DNA of 64,000 nt from a virus. The DNA lies in the IMG/VR virus record IMGVR_UViG_3300044695_006747, positions 122,824 to 186,823 of that record. One strand, written 5' to 3'. This document shows, in pieces, positions 47,464 to 55,019 of this stretch (position 1 is the first letter of the stretch; each line of letters starts with the position of its first letter). The translations under genes and the position numbers were made by a program. Under the pieces are notes generated by a model that saw only the letters and a program-made list of their open reading frames with translations, had not been told where the DNA came from and did not search any database.

Positions 47464-47841
47464 TTAATAGGTCAAGTTTGTAAAAACTATTCCCTTTTTC
47501 TTGAGATACGGTATGGGTTCATCAAATTTTTCAATATCGCTCACAACCCAACCATATTTAGATTTGTTTGGATTCCAACTGTAAAATTCATCTAGTTCTT
47601 CTACTTTGTGTCTATTATAGTCATCTACCCAAGATTGTTTGTCTGGATATTGAAAACTATGACTAAAAGTAATCGTACCAATGATACGAGACTTAAATTG
47701 ACTATATTTTCCCGGAGTTTCAATTATTGCTAACTCAACCCCTTCATACTTTTCTGGTAGAGGATATGAGCGTGTTTCCACACTTTTGTCGCCATTAATT
47801 AAAAAAGTTGACCAAGGAATCTGAATATTTAAACCAGTCAT
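47464..47841 (-). CDS. ASCH/PUA-like RNA-binding protein
   Basis: 125 aa. IPWSTFLINGDKSVETRSYPLPEKYEGVELAIIETPG and GWVVSDIEKFDEPIPYLKKKGIVF are the ASCH fold pattern. ASCH domains bind RNA or hydrolyse modified nucleosides. Shares one base with the next gene. Confidence 0.7.
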   Translation of the reverse strand: MTGLNIQIPWSTFLINGDKSVETRSYPLPEKYEGVELAIIETPGKYSQFKSRIIGTITFSHSFQYPDKQSWVDDYNRHKVEELDEFYSWNPNKSKYGWVVSDIEKFDEPIPYLKKKGIVFTNLTY

Positions 47842-48026
47842 TAAGTGTCCAAAAATTTATTAAAGAAATCGGCCATTCCCTTTAATTCTTCCCTAGTAAG
47901 TTTCATCTTCATCCAATCCCAAGAAATACTATTACTAATAGTTAGATTAACAATACTTCCAAACTTCTCAAGATCAAAAGTAAAAATATCTGCTTTATGA
48001 GTATCTTTCTGAACAATATCGTTCAT
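47841..48026 (-). CDS. Small protein of the LADF family (array member)
   Basis: 61 aa from MNDIVQKDTHK. IFTFDLEKFGSIVNLTISNS then ELKGMADFFNKFLDT. The ending matches those of the 49023, 50637 and 51147 genes (L-K/R-x-[LM]-A-[DN]-F), a small paralogue family here. Confidence 0.5.
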   Translation of the reverse strand: MNDIVQKDTHKADIFTFDLEKFGSIVNLTISNSISWDWMKMKLTREELKGMADFFNKFLDT

Positions 48027-48292
48027 TTGGTAGCCTCTTTCAAATCTCTTGACAAAGTTTGTGACGCTTCTCGTACAGTAGGAAGCCAATAAATATTGTA
48101 GATTTCATCCCATGATGGAAAAGAATAGAAAGGATCACCATCATTCATACAATTCCCCTCACTATCATAAACATCATAAAAAACAACATTTCTCTTGTCA
48201 AAATCTTCCACAGAGTCATAACAAGCATAAACATTATAATAACCAAAACTAATTGATTGGTCATAAACATATTTAGCAACGAGTTCGTTCAT
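48023..48292 (-). CDS. Hypothetical protein
   Basis: 89 aa, MNELVAKYVYDQSISFGYYNVYACYDSVEDF, then CMNDGDPFYSFPSWDEIY. Aromatic, acidic. Confidence 0.5.
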   Translation of the reverse strand: MNELVAKYVYDQSISFGYYNVYACYDSVEDFDKRNVVFYDVYDSEGNCMNDGDPFYSFPSWDEIYNIYWLPTVREASQTLSRDLKEATK

Positions 48293-48453
48293 TTTTCCTC
48301 CGCAAAACTGTTATCAAAACTCTGAAAAAGACCATCAACATCTTCAACATTCCAAGCATATGGACTATTGTTATTGTTCTTGATATGTTCGCTCAAACAT
48401 TCAAGAGCATCCAAAATCATTTGCATATCATGTTTTTCAATGTAGTAGTTCAT
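48289..48453 (-). CDS. Small protein (KHD-ILDALE family)
   Basis: 54 aa. YIEKHDMQMILDALECL, AWNVEDVDGLFQSFDNSFAEE. Alignable with the start of the 51492 product (LDKHDVGLILDALESY, WTEEEVGNLVNYLNNTFEE) and weakly with 55192. Confidence 0.5.
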   Translation of the reverse strand: MNYYIEKHDMQMILDALECLSEHIKNNNNSPYAWNVEDVDGLFQSFDNSFAEEK

Positions 48454-48602
48454 TTTTCCTCCACAGAAAGAATGTGACAGTTATTGGGGTAAGCATTTTC
48501 GCACTGTTCAATAGCGTGTTCTTTATCGTCTGCCATGCAGTAGAAAGCGTAAACTTCGTGATGGTTTTTAGGCCAATAGTATTTTACAAGATATTGTCTC
48601 AT
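48450..48602 (-). CDS. Hypothetical protein
   Basis: 50 aa, MRQYLVKYYWPKNHHEVYAFYCMADD then a helix ending in SVEEK. First gene after the promoter at 48627; shares 4 bases with the next gene. Confidence 0.55.
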   Translation of the reverse strand: MRQYLVKYYWPKNHHEVYAFYCMADDKEHAIEQCENAYPNNCHILSVEEK

Positions 48603-48626
48603 GTTGTCTCCGTTGTGTGTTTTGCT

Positions 48627-48655
48627 AGTATATCACGCTTATCGGCTATCGTCAA
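48627..48655 (-). promoter_or_regulatory. Promoter of the 47.4-48.6 kb operon
   Basis: Minus strand TTGACG-N17-TATACT with CCGATA in the spacer, 25 bases before the ATG at 48602. Confidence 0.75.
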
Positions 48656-48664
48656 GAGCAACTT

Positions 48665-49039
48665 TTAGTCAGAACACCAACCACCAACAGCATAATGAAT
48701 TTTATCCCCATTCTTAAAAGGAACACCCAAAGGATCATTCCATTTTTCATGCTTTGTTTCGATATAATCAACAGCCTTATCTTCGCTATCAAACGGATCA
48801 ATATTAACCCACTTGATATTATTTTCCATTGTGTTGATTTGACCAGTATAGCCTAGATCATCAACCGCCTCATAATAAGCAGCATCATAATCAAAGTCCT
48901 CATCATCCTCATCATAATTATCGCTGATATAATCATGAGGATAACTTTCTTCAATTTCGTCTTTATCCTCAATCCACAAAGACTGAATCTCGTTTTTGTT
49001 ATCGGTTTCGTAAACTCTGTAATCAAATGAGGCGCCCAT
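48665..49039 (-). CDS. Hypothetical very acidic protein
   Basis: 124 aa, Asp/Glu-rich in the middle (SDNYDEDDEDFDYDAAYYEAVDD). AVGGWCSD at the end. Overlaps the next gene by 17 bases. Confidence 0.5.
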   Translation of the reverse strand: MGASFDYRVYETDNKNEIQSLWIEDKDEIEESYPHDYISDNYDEDDEDFDYDAAYYEAVDDLGYTGQINTMENNIKWVNIDPFDSEDKAVDYIETKHEKWNDPLGVPFKNGDKIHYAVGGWCSD

Positions 49040-49217
49040 TGTTTTCTCCCGCTGTATTAATAAAATTTGCCAATAATTTTAGATCATCTTTACTAAAACG
49101 TATCTGATAAGGCTCATTATCAAACGTGTATATCTCAACCAAAAATGGTTTGTATTTTAGATTAGGATTGTGCTGAATACGCACCATACTATCATCAAGA
49201 TATATTTCACTAGTCAT
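49023..49217 (-). CDS. Small protein of the LADF family (array member)
   Basis: 64 aa, FLVEIYTFDNEPYQIRFSKDDLKLLANFINTAGE, similar in length and ending to the 47841, 50637 and 51147 products. Confidence 0.5.
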   Translation of the reverse strand: MTSEIYLDDSMVRIQHNPNLKYKPFLVEIYTFDNEPYQIRFSKDDLKLLANFINTAGENNGRLI

Positions 49218-49432
49218 TCTAGTCCCAGTTCTTGATCGAGTTCGCTCAATTTATCTAATGCTTGATTTCTTTGAAAATTTAATCCGGCCACAAACCCACA
49301 CTCAAAATAATAGAAATCATTAGGAGTTCCCTCATGATCTCCATCTATCCATATTGTTTTTGCTAACTCTCTAGAACGAGAATATCCAGTCTTTATAGCC
49401 TCTAGTTGTTTTCTTTTAAGATTTTCACTCAT
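49214..49432 (-). CDS. Hypothetical protein
   Basis: 72 aa, ENLKRKQLEAIKTGYSRSRELAKTIW then FYYFECGFVAGLNFQRNQALDKL. Helical. Confidence 0.5.
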   Translation of the reverse strand: MSENLKRKQLEAIKTGYSRSRELAKTIWIDGDHEGTPNDFYYFECGFVAGLNFQRNQALDKLSELDQELGLE

Positions 49433-49592
49433 CTTTTTCTCTATAAAATATTACCACATTACTACTATAATCTGTAGTTACCATAATTTTTCGCTCGTCG
49501 TATTCTAAATCATGCTTATAACAGAAATCTTCTGCTTCTCGTAACAGTTGTTTTAAAGAAAGACCAGAAGCGTATAGTTCTTTTTGTATCAT
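49425..49592 (-). CDS. Hypothetical protein
   Basis: 55 aa, MIQKELYASGLSLKQLLREAEDF then a beta-rich end. Shares bases with both neighbours. Confidence 0.5.
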   Translation of the reverse strand: MIQKELYASGLSLKQLLREAEDFCYKHDLEYDERKIMVTTDYSSNVVIFYREKDE

Positions 49593-49813
49593 TATAGATC
49601 AATATTTAGTTTAAATTCTTCCACCGCCCAATAAAATGTTTCTCTAATCTCATTCAAAGCATGGTCAGCATCCTTAAAGTCATGGCCATGTTTTTGGTTA
49701 CTTCTAAGATACTCAGAAAAATTCTGTATCATACCAAGCATATTTTCTGCCTGATTATGAATTTCGTATTCTCTATTATCTTCTGGAATATTGAATTCAA
49801 GTATGGCTTTCAT
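49592..49813 (-). CDS. Hypothetical protein
   Basis: 73 aa, NMLGMIQNFSEYLRSNQKHGHDFKDADHAL, helical, acidic. Unknown. Confidence 0.5.
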   Translation of the reverse strand: MKAILEFNIPEDNREYEIHNQAENMLGMIQNFSEYLRSNQKHGHDFKDADHALNEIRETFYWAVEEFKLNIDL

Positions 49814-50013
49814 TTCTTTTCCCCAAAATCCAAATGGTCAGGGTTAATTAGGTCGATCATATAATCTTTTGCTGCCGCAAGCATAACTTCATCACCACAA
49901 TTAACTAGCAAATCGGTAAGATCAAATACTATTTTATCAACCAACTCACACACTTTAGTAAAGTCTGATCGGTCTAAATTTTCTAGTTCTTTTTTGATAT
50001 TTACTTCACTCAT
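49810..50013 (-). CDS. Hypothetical protein
   Basis: 67 aa, SEVNIKKELENLDRSDFTKVCELVDKIVFDLTDLLVNCGDEV. Helical, part of the chain of ATGA-linked genes. Confidence 0.5.
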   Translation of the reverse strand: MSEVNIKKELENLDRSDFTKVCELVDKIVFDLTDLLVNCGDEVMLAAAKDYMIDLINPDHLDFGEKK

Positions 50014-50164
50014 TTGTGTTCTCCAAGTGTCTTAAAATATCAACAGCAATACTTAAAAGATAAGTAGATTGACCATTACTCATTGGCCTAAGAACGGGGA
50101 GTGCATTAGCCTGTTCATAAACGGCTAAAAAATTATGTACGATTTCTTTGAGTTCTTTAGTCAT
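50006..50164 (-). CDS. Small protein (MT-ELK family)
   Basis: 52 aa from MTKELKEIVHNFLAVYEQ; a start 12 codons earlier lies inside the preceding gene. Start similar to the 51356 product (MTDELKNRIRDFIVSWD). Confidence 0.45.
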   Translation of the reverse strand: MTKELKEIVHNFLAVYEQANALPVLRPMSNGQSTYLLSIAVDILRHLENTNE

Positions 50165-50408
50165 TATTTTCCCCAATTTCTTCACCAGTATGGTAATCAA
50201 TAACTGGCTTATTACAAGACTCTATCATTTTAGAAAGAACATTCTTTAAACCCTCAAGATCATCACTAATAGCATAAGTTGGATTTTCAGATATATTCAC
50301 AATATCCCCATTCTCATCAGTATAAACTGAATGAACTCCATAACTAATATCAATATTCCCAAGAGGAATTTTAGTTACATATTTAACAACTCTATAACTC
50401 CAACTCAT
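50157..50408 (-). CDS. Hypothetical protein
   Basis: 83 aa, SWSYRVVKYVTKIPLGNIDISYGVHSVYTDENGDIVNISENPTYAI then a helix LEGLKNVLSKMIE. Resembles conserved short phage proteins. Confidence 0.5.
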   Translation of the reverse strand: MSWSYRVVKYVTKIPLGNIDISYGVHSVYTDENGDIVNISENPTYAISDDLEGLKNVLSKMIESCNKPVIDYHTGEEIGENND

Positions 50409-50635
50409 TTCTTTTCACCAATAGTCTCATAAACAATTTCAGAGTCTAAAATAGAATCGAACCAGCAACTTTTTACACTTTTATTTGGGATTTTTATTTT
50501 TGCAACTTCTGCATACTCTTTAATCAAATCCATATACGGCGATGGTATGGTAATTTCTTCTTTACCATCTTGAAAAACAATAGCAATAGTATATCTTCCA
50601 ATTTTTTTGAGTCCTATTTTCCTAATATCGTTCAT
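50405..50635 (-). CDS. Hypothetical protein
   Basis: 76 aa, beta-rich start IGLKKIGRYTIAIVFQDGKEEITIPSPY, helix, then a short end. Unknown. Confidence 0.5.
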   Translation of the reverse strand: MNDIRKIGLKKIGRYTIAIVFQDGKEEITIPSPYMDLIKEYAEVAKIKIPNKSVKSCWFDSILDSEIVYETIGEKK

Positions 50636-50636
50636 A

Positions 50637-50834
50637 TTATTCTCCTATCTGCTCCATAATCTTATATAAAAAATCCGCTAATTTCCTAAGTTCTTTAGTA
50701 TTGCATTGAAAAATAACATCTTTGCCCTTTAAATCATCATAAATTGAAATATGATGATATTTACCATCTTCACTAGTAAGAACATCAATACTAATGTCCT
50801 CATCAATCTTAAATTGATTTTTTATAGTATTCAT
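50637..50834 (-). CDS. Small protein of the LADF family (array member)
   Basis: 65 aa. FKIDEDISIDVLTSEDGKYHHISIYDD, FQCNTKELRKLADFLYKIMEQIGE. Closely parallels the 51147 product (YTIDKDISVEIFMPNEYSCYFSVYND, LKGLADFIYKTIGEK), so the two probably arose by duplication. Confidence 0.55.
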   Translation of the reverse strand: MNTIKNQFKIDEDISIDVLTSEDGKYHHISIYDDLKGKDVIFQCNTKELRKLADFLYKIMEQIGE

Positions 50835-50846
50835 TTCTTTTCTCCA

Positions 50847-51071
50847 TCATACCATGTTACTGTTTTTTTCAAAATGGTTTTTAATGGTTTCTTTTAGGTC
50901 ATCCACTGTCGTTGGGCTGTAATAATCCACAGATGCTTCTATGCTTTTAATACACTCGTCAATAATTGCTTTAGCGAAATCTTCATAAGATGATGGGAAT
51001 ATACTATACGAACAAGATTCTGTATCAAGATCTTCAAAACGATTTGCTATTGATTTAATCAATTTATTCAT
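50847..51071 (-). CDS. Hypothetical protein
   Basis: 74 aa from MNKLIKSIANRF. A longer frame would read into the preceding fragment gene. Helical with SYEDFAKAIIDECIKSIEAS. Confidence 0.45.
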   Translation of the reverse strand: MNKLIKSIANRFEDLDTESCSYSIFPSSYEDFAKAIIDECIKSIEASVDYYSPTTVDDLKETIKNHFEKNSNMV

Positions 51072-51147
51072 TCTTTTCCCCAATAGTCTTATAAAGTACA
51101 TTAGATAAAATAACGTGTTGAATGAAATATACTATTTTAGTTTTCAC
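51064..51147 (-). pseudogene. Truncated LADF-family remnant
   Basis: 27 codons from GTG, ending VLYKTIGEKNE, which matches the end of the neighbouring 51147 product (DFIYKTIGEK). The N-terminal domain is missing, so it reads as a deletion remnant of a tandem copy. Confidence 0.45.
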
Positions 51148-51359
51148 TATTTTTCTCCAATGGTTTTGTAAATAAAATCGGCCAAACCCTTTAGATTATC
51201 TCTAGTAGTTTGAAAGGCCACAGAACTATCGTTTCGATCATTGTAGACGGAAAAATAACAAGAATATTCGTTTGGCATAAATATTTCCACACTAATATCT
51301 TTATCAATAGTATAAGTAGGATTATTAAGGCTAGTCATATAATCATCCTTCATACTCAT
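51147..51359 (-). CDS. Small protein of the LADF family (array member)
   Basis: 70 aa, YTIDKDISVEIFMPNEYSCYFSVYNDRN, LKGLADFIYKTIGEK. Best-preserved member of the local family. Shares its stop/start with the remnant and the next gene. Confidence 0.55.
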   Translation of the reverse strand: MSMKDDYMTSLNNPTYTIDKDISVEIFMPNEYSCYFSVYNDRNDSSVAFQTTRDNLKGLADFIYKTIGEK

Positions 51360-51499
51360 TTGTTTTCTCCAATAGTTTCTTCCAGTAGACCAATAGCAGT
51401 TTCCAAAAATAAATCACAAGTTGCCCAATTAGCATCCTCAATAGTATTATCCCAACTAACAATAAAGTCACGAATTCTGTTCTTAAGTTCGTCAGTCAT
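51356..51499 (-). CDS. Small protein (MT-ELK family)
   Basis: 47 aa, MTDELKNRIRDFIVSWDNTIEDANWATCDLF and a Glu-rich end. Start similar to the 50006 product. Confidence 0.45.
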   Translation of the reverse strand: MTDELKNRIRDFIVSWDNTIEDANWATCDLFLETAIGLLEETIGENK

Positions 51500-51815
51500 T
51501 AGTTTTTTCCACAGAAAGAATATCACTATTCAAAATATTAATTTTAACACTATCGTAAGATTGAACACTTAAAAAATCAGTAAATTCTTCCACAGAAATA
51601 TCCTCTGGCAATACTGCTTCTATTTCGATAGCCATCTTAACTTTAGTCATTGTTTCCTCAAAAGTGTTATTCAAATAATTGACCAAATTCCCCACTTCTT
51701 CCTCAGTCCACACATAAGCATTACCATTCTTTTTCCCATGCTCAATATCTTGTTGATAACTCTCCAGAGCATCAAGAATTAGGCCAACATCATGTTTGTC
51801 AAGATTAATGTTCAT
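51492..51815 (-). CDS. Small protein (KHD-ILDALE family)
   Basis: 107 aa. LDKHDVGLILDALESYQQDI, WTEEEVGNLVNYLNNTFEETM, then a beta-rich part (DSVKINILNSDI). The first half is a paralogue of the 48289 product. Confidence 0.5.
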   Translation of the reverse strand: MNINLDKHDVGLILDALESYQQDIEHGKKNGNAYVWTEEEVGNLVNYLNNTFEETMTKVKMAIEIEAVLPEDISVEEFTDFLSVQSYDSVKINILNSDILSVEKTND

Positions 51816-51893
51816 TTGTCATTTTCCAAATACTTGTAAATAAAATCGGCCAATCAATTTATTCCATCATCTGTATTTTTTAGAATCACAGAA
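51812..51893 (-). pseudogene. Decayed LADF-family copy
   Basis: Minus-strand frame VILKNTDDGIN, then an in-frame TGA, then LADFIYKYLENDK and TGA. The C-terminal motif matches the living members at 50637 and 51147, so this is a broken copy just ahead of the 107-aa gene. Confidence 0.5.
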
Positions 51894-52242
51894 AGAATTC
51901 TTCAAAAAACTTTTCATTATCAACCTTCAATGAATCAGCAACACTATCGGAAAATTCAATAATTTCTTTAATTAGAGAGTTATATTTATCTTTGATAGCA
52001 TTTTCTTGCTTTTCTAAATCTTCCCAATCTAAGTTATATTTGCAATAATTTCCCTGACTACTATCAGGACTTAAAAAACCTGTGATTCCATCCGACCAAC
52101 AAAAACGCGGTTTATCACGAAGTTTAATGTTGATATCAACAGAAATTCCTTCTTCCATCATTTTATTTGATAAATCAATATAATAGTCTAACTTAGTCTT
52201 TGTTTCAGCATCAAGCGAACTAATATCAATCTTAGTAGTCAT
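51886..52242 (-). CDS. Hypothetical protein
   Basis: 118 aa, acidic, helical. LDYYIDLSNKMMEEGISVDINIKLRDKPRFCWSDGITGFLS. Unknown; last of the overlapping chain. Confidence 0.5.
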   Translation of the reverse strand: MTTKIDISSLDAETKTKLDYYIDLSNKMMEEGISVDINIKLRDKPRFCWSDGITGFLSPDSSQGNYCKYNLDWEDLEKQENAIKDKYNSLIKEIIEFSDSVADSLKVDNEKFFEEFFL

Positions 52243-52323
52243 TATTTTTCTCCAAAAAAAAGTAGTTTGAGGGTTTCTTGCCCAATTTTATTTGATTCTT
52301 TTGATTTCTTTCCCATTACTGCC

Positions 52324-52500
52324 CTATTTACCATAATTGAAGAATTGATTATTAGAAAGTAGGGGCTTGATTTCCCTGAGTCTGTTATGAATAATGGTCA
52401 AATTTCGTGCTTGAGGAACGATTTTCTCATGTAGAGTTTGGCTAATAATAGTCTTGAGGAGAGCGATTTCTTTATCGGTCAAGAGAACATTCCTATACAT
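52324..52500 (-). CDS. Hypothetical small protein
   Basis: 58 aa. TDKEIALLKTIISQTLHEKIVPQARNLTIIHNRLREIKPLL, helical. First gene after the promoter at 52546. Confidence 0.5.
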   Translation of the reverse strand: MYRNVLLTDKEIALLKTIISQTLHEKIVPQARNLTIIHNRLREIKPLLSNNQFFNYGK

Positions 52501-52545
52501 TTTTACCTTTACCTATTAAGAAAAATACCATTACTACTAGTAACC

Positions 52546-52574
52546 AGTATACCAGACAAACCAGTGGTTGTCAA
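52546..52574 (-). promoter_or_regulatory. Promoter before the 58-aa gene and small-gene array
   Basis: Minus strand TTGACA-N17-TATACT with TGG before -10 and no CGATA. Starts a long array (to about 48.7 kb). Confidence 0.75.
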
Positions 52575-52806
52575 GAGGGTTTATCGGCCATTTCCTATTG
52601 TGGCCTTTAGCCAAATTTACATACGGGCCAATTTAATAAGTAAATTTCGCCAATTTTTGTGAACAAATAGAGCATATACGCTACGAAACCACAACCATTA
52701 TGTTTCTTTATGATTCATCTTGTTGATTTTGGTATGGTTCATGGTGGGAATATGACAAAAAATGTGGGATAAAATATGATTCTCTTTAAATAAAACCATA
52801 ATAATA
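52575..52806. other. Intergenic stretch without a recognised gene
   Basis: 232 bases downstream of the FkbM-like gene stop. Two GGCCA/TGGCC-type short inverted repeats are visible near 52590-52635, but no coding frame with a start site and no RNA signature. Confidence 0.5.
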
Positions 52807-53418
52807 CTAGAAAGTTCCCTCTTTCACGCTGCTATGAACAAAACAATCATCAACTTCTAATTGTTTGTCGAAAATGTATCCTTGAGATTCTAGCAACTGT
52901 CGAACCTGTTGTCTCTTGGTTGTCTCATGATTGTGTTCGTAAGTTATGCAGCCAAAAGTATATTTGTGAAAAGGAAAAACGGACAATATCTCATACTCAC
53001 TACCCTCAGTATCCAAAGACAGGTATTGTATCTTACTGGGAAAGTTGTGTTTGATAAGATAATGCTCAAGGGGATAGGCCATAATTCTAACACGGTCGGC
53101 CTTTATAACATTAGGATTGTTTTTACCACTATTCATGGTATCAGATATGCCGCCCCAATCTCCCGCACAAATAAATTCTATTTCTTTTTGTTCCTTGTAT
53201 ACGCAACCAATCTCAACAGTGGTATTTGTTCTGTGAGAATAATTTCGTGGAAAAGGGTCAATGCCCAAACCCTTCCATCCTAAAGCATCTAATACGCTTG
53301 TGTTACTTAATGCTGTTCCATCATTGAATCCCACATCCACAAACATTCCGTTTTGAAAATATGACAATACCCATAAGTCTTGTTTGAATTGTGAGTATGC
53401 TACTACTTGTTTGTTCAT
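52807..53418 (-). CDS. FkbM-family methyltransferase
   Basis: 203 aa. MFVDVGFNDGTALSNTSVLDALGWKGLGIDP is the SAM loop, YSQFKQD at the start and IQYLSLDTEGSEYEILSVFPFHKYTFGCITYEHN the FkbM end (LDTEGSE). The second FkbM protein in the window, and not closely similar to the one at 4362. Its glycan substrate is unknown. Confidence 0.85.
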   Translation of the reverse strand: MNKQVVAYSQFKQDLWVLSYFQNGMFVDVGFNDGTALSNTSVLDALGWKGLGIDPFPRNYSHRTNTTVEIGCVYKEQKEIEFICAGDWGGISDTMNSGKNNPNVIKADRVRIMAYPLEHYLIKHNFPSKIQYLSLDTEGSEYEILSVFPFHKYTFGCITYEHNHETTKRQQVRQLLESQGYIFDKQLEVDDCFVHSSVKEGTF

Positions 53419-53573
53419 TTGTGTTGTGATGAATATTCTACTTTGACCGGACTTGGAACCAGACTATCCTTGTAGTATCTAATAACATAGTGACTAAAAA
53501 TCATGAAACCGATAGTTAAACATCCGGCAAAAATTAAACTCTTTAAGAAAGGTTTGTGATATTCCTCATTCAT
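53415..53573 (-). CDS. Small membrane protein
   Basis: 52 aa with one membrane segment (SLIFAGCLTIGFMIFSHYVI) and a polar end. ATGA overlap with the FkbM gene. Confidence 0.5.
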   Translation of the reverse strand: MNEEYHKPFLKSLIFAGCLTIGFMIFSHYVIRYYKDSLVPSPVKVEYSSQHK

Positions 53574-53688
53574 CGTTATCAATCTCCCCATATTCTTGTG
53601 CTAAAAAAACATATGTGCTCATATAAAATATGATACAGAAAAATATAATTAGAAATCCATAGTCCTTAAAATAACCCAGATCATTCAT
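53566..53688 (-). CDS. Small membrane protein
   Basis: 40 aa, GFLIIFFCIIFYMSTYVFLA as one membrane segment. Shares 8 bases with each neighbour. Confidence 0.45.
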   Translation of the reverse strand: MNDLGYFKDYGFLIIFFCIIFYMSTYVFLAQEYGEIDNDE

Positions 53689-53779
53689 TGTTGTTAAAAT
53701 TTTTCCAAACGTATGCTGCTAGTTCCACTGTTCCTGTTACTACTGCTAATCCTAATACTATGAAAATTATTGTGTTCAT
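53681..53779 (-). CDS. Small membrane peptide
   Basis: 32 aa, TIIFIVLGLAVVTGTVELAAYVW and a short Asn-rich end. Start of this chain of tiny membrane proteins. Confidence 0.45.
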   Translation of the reverse strand: MNTIIFIVLGLAVVTGTVELAAYVWKNFNNNE

Positions 53780-53846
53780 AAAACTGACTGACTGTGGGCA
53801 TCATGGCGAACCGATAGGTTTAGCAAAAACAAAAGGGCTTCCACAT

Positions 53847-53874
53847 ATACTAGACTAATGAACATAGTGGTCAA
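53847..53874 (-). promoter_or_regulatory. Possible promoter for the FkbM operon
   Basis: Minus strand TTGACC-N16-TAGTAT, at the end of the 58-aa gene and 68 bases before the first peptide ATG. Weaker than others. Confidence 0.45.
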
Positions 53875-54047
53875 GTTGGTTTGTGTTCTATCTTAAGAAT
53901 ATGAGATGTACTTTCAGAAGTTATTTCTTGAAGTTTAATAACTAGCATCAATGATACATTGGGCCTCGCTTCTTTCTGTATCATATTCTGAATGTCTTGT
54001 AATAACTTTTCTCCATTAATCTGTTGATGCAAAGAATATGCTAACAT
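53871..54047 (-). CDS. Hypothetical small protein
   Basis: 58 aa, LHQQINGEKLLQDIQNMIQKEARPN then a beta-rich end. Its ATG lies 11 bases after the CGCTGACTAC-type repeat at 54058. Confidence 0.45.
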   Translation of the reverse strand: MLAYSLHQQINGEKLLQDIQNMIQKEARPNVSLMLVIKLQEITSESTSHILKIEHKPT

Positions 54048-54057
54048 AGTAAAATCT

Positions 54058-54102
54058 CGCTGACTACATCCAAAAATCCGAATAGATTATATTAGGTAAA
54101 AC
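54058..54102 (-). repeat. CGCTGACTAC element, copy 1 (divergent)
   Basis: Plus strand CGCTGACTAC, ATCC, degenerate AATCC/GGATT region and ATTAGGTAAAAC. Directly upstream of the 58-aa gene. Confidence 0.5.
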
Positions 54103-54194
54103 AAAAATAATCACACTTGTATCCAACACACTCCTCAAAACTCAGATATGATAAATCTGTACAAAGAGGCGGCAAGCAAAAGACAGCACAAACT

Positions 54195-54239
54195 CGCTGA
54201 CTACCACCAAAAAAACGATCCGATAGGATCGGCTGAGAC
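54195..54239 (-). repeat. CGCTGACTAC element, copy 2
   Basis: CGCTGACTAC, then CGATCC-TATC-GGATCG as a perfect 6-bp hairpin on the minus strand followed by seven T, so it may also end the transcript of the 32-aa gene just upstream. Confidence 0.6.
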
Positions 54240-54337
54240 TATTCTTCTTTCAGAATAGAATATAGCGTGGATATTAATCCCACAACAAACAAAATACCAA
54301 CTATAAAAATAAGAACAGATCCCGTGTTCACGCTCAT
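54239..54337 (-). CDS. Small membrane peptide
   Basis: 32 aa, SVLIFIVGILFVVGLISTLYSI: one membrane segment, acidic end. Located between tRNA-Gly and the repeat. Confidence 0.5.
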   Translation of the reverse strand: MSVNTGSVLIFIVGILFVVGLISTLYSILKEE

Positions 54338-54408
54338 AACTTGATCTGTTATAACCTTGTTGGTACAGTCTCAGAGATTTAAAAAATTGGCCCCATAAGT
54401 TGCCACGA

Positions 54409-54481
54409 AGCGTGAGAAGGGATTTGAACCCTCAACATTCAGGATGGAAACCTGACACTCTGCCAATTGAGTTACTCACGC
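54409..54481 (-). tRNA. tRNA-Gly(UCC)
   Basis: Acceptor GCGTGAG/CTCACGC, stem TCAGG/CCTGA with loop TTTCCAT (anticodon UCC), T arm GAGGG-TTCAAAT-CCCTT (last pair G-U). No CCA. 73 nt. Confidence 0.9.
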
Positions 54482-54687
54482 GATGTTTTGTCTAAAATTA
54501 TTTCTAATTGAGAAGAAATATATTCTTCGGTTGTAATGTAATTATATTCAAGTGTGTTCTTGTTGTTTTGTGGTTGACAGTGCTTATAGTTTGTGGTATA
54601 GTCGAGTTTGTTAAAAGAATAGTCTTCAAGATTAACTGTGGGCAAACCTACTATAACCGCAACGCTAATAGCGCTTTCAATAAACAT
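54472..54687 (-). CDS. Hypothetical protein
   Basis: 71 aa: a short hydrophobic start (IESAISVAVIVGLPT) and polar Asn/Thr/Glu-rich body. Its stop lies 10 bases inside the tRNA-Gly gene, a mild argument against it. Confidence 0.4.
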   Translation of the reverse strand: MFIESAISVAVIVGLPTVNLEDYSFNKLDYTTNYKHCQPQNNKNTLEYNYITTEEYISSQLEIILDKTSRE

Positions 54688-54698
54688 AACTCACTGAG

Positions 54699-54800
54699 TC
54701 AAGCCTGTGTAAAAGCCATAAGCAACACCAAAGCAAATACAAAAAGCAAAAATAAAACACCCCACTTTGGAAAGGTAAAATGCCGTCCTAACACTAACAC
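54699..54800 (-). CDS. Possible small membrane peptide (GTG start)
   Basis: 33 aa with FPKWGVLFLLFVFALVLLMAF, one membrane segment. No ribosome-binding site is clear, and a TTGCGT-N17-TACAAT promoter-like site lies just upstream, so the start is uncertain. Confidence 0.3.
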   Translation of the reverse strand: MLVLGRHFTFPKWGVLFLLFVFALVLLMAFTQA

Positions 54801-54973
54801 TATTGTAACACAAAGGCGAGCAAGACGCAAACCCTTGGTATCAAATAACTTACAAGCGAAACCTCGATTGTGTAAATTTTTATACCTTGACGACTATAGC
54901 AGGAGAACTTATATATTATTCAGCCGGGGCAGATATAATACTTATAAGCATCTATCTCTCTATGATTTCCTGA

Positions 54974-55001
54974 TTGACAACTTTGTCCACCCTGCTACAA
55001 T
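54974..55001 (+). promoter_or_regulatory. Plus-strand promoter-like site, antisense to 55020-55217
   Basis: TTGACA-N16-TACAAT on the plus strand, opposite to the general direction. A transcript from here would be antisense to the 55.0-55.9 kb genes. No plus-strand gene follows. Confidence 0.45.
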
Positions 55002-55019
55002 ACTATGAGTCTCTAGGAC

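Noticed and set aside
54148-54258. 36-codon plus-strand frame crossing repeat copy 2
   Set aside because: It is open, but the repeat in other copies sits between tRNAs, so the frame is probably accidental.
54508-55008. 166-codon plus-strand frame
   Set aside because: Low-quality composition, no ribosome-binding site, opposite to tRNA-Gly and minus-strand genes.
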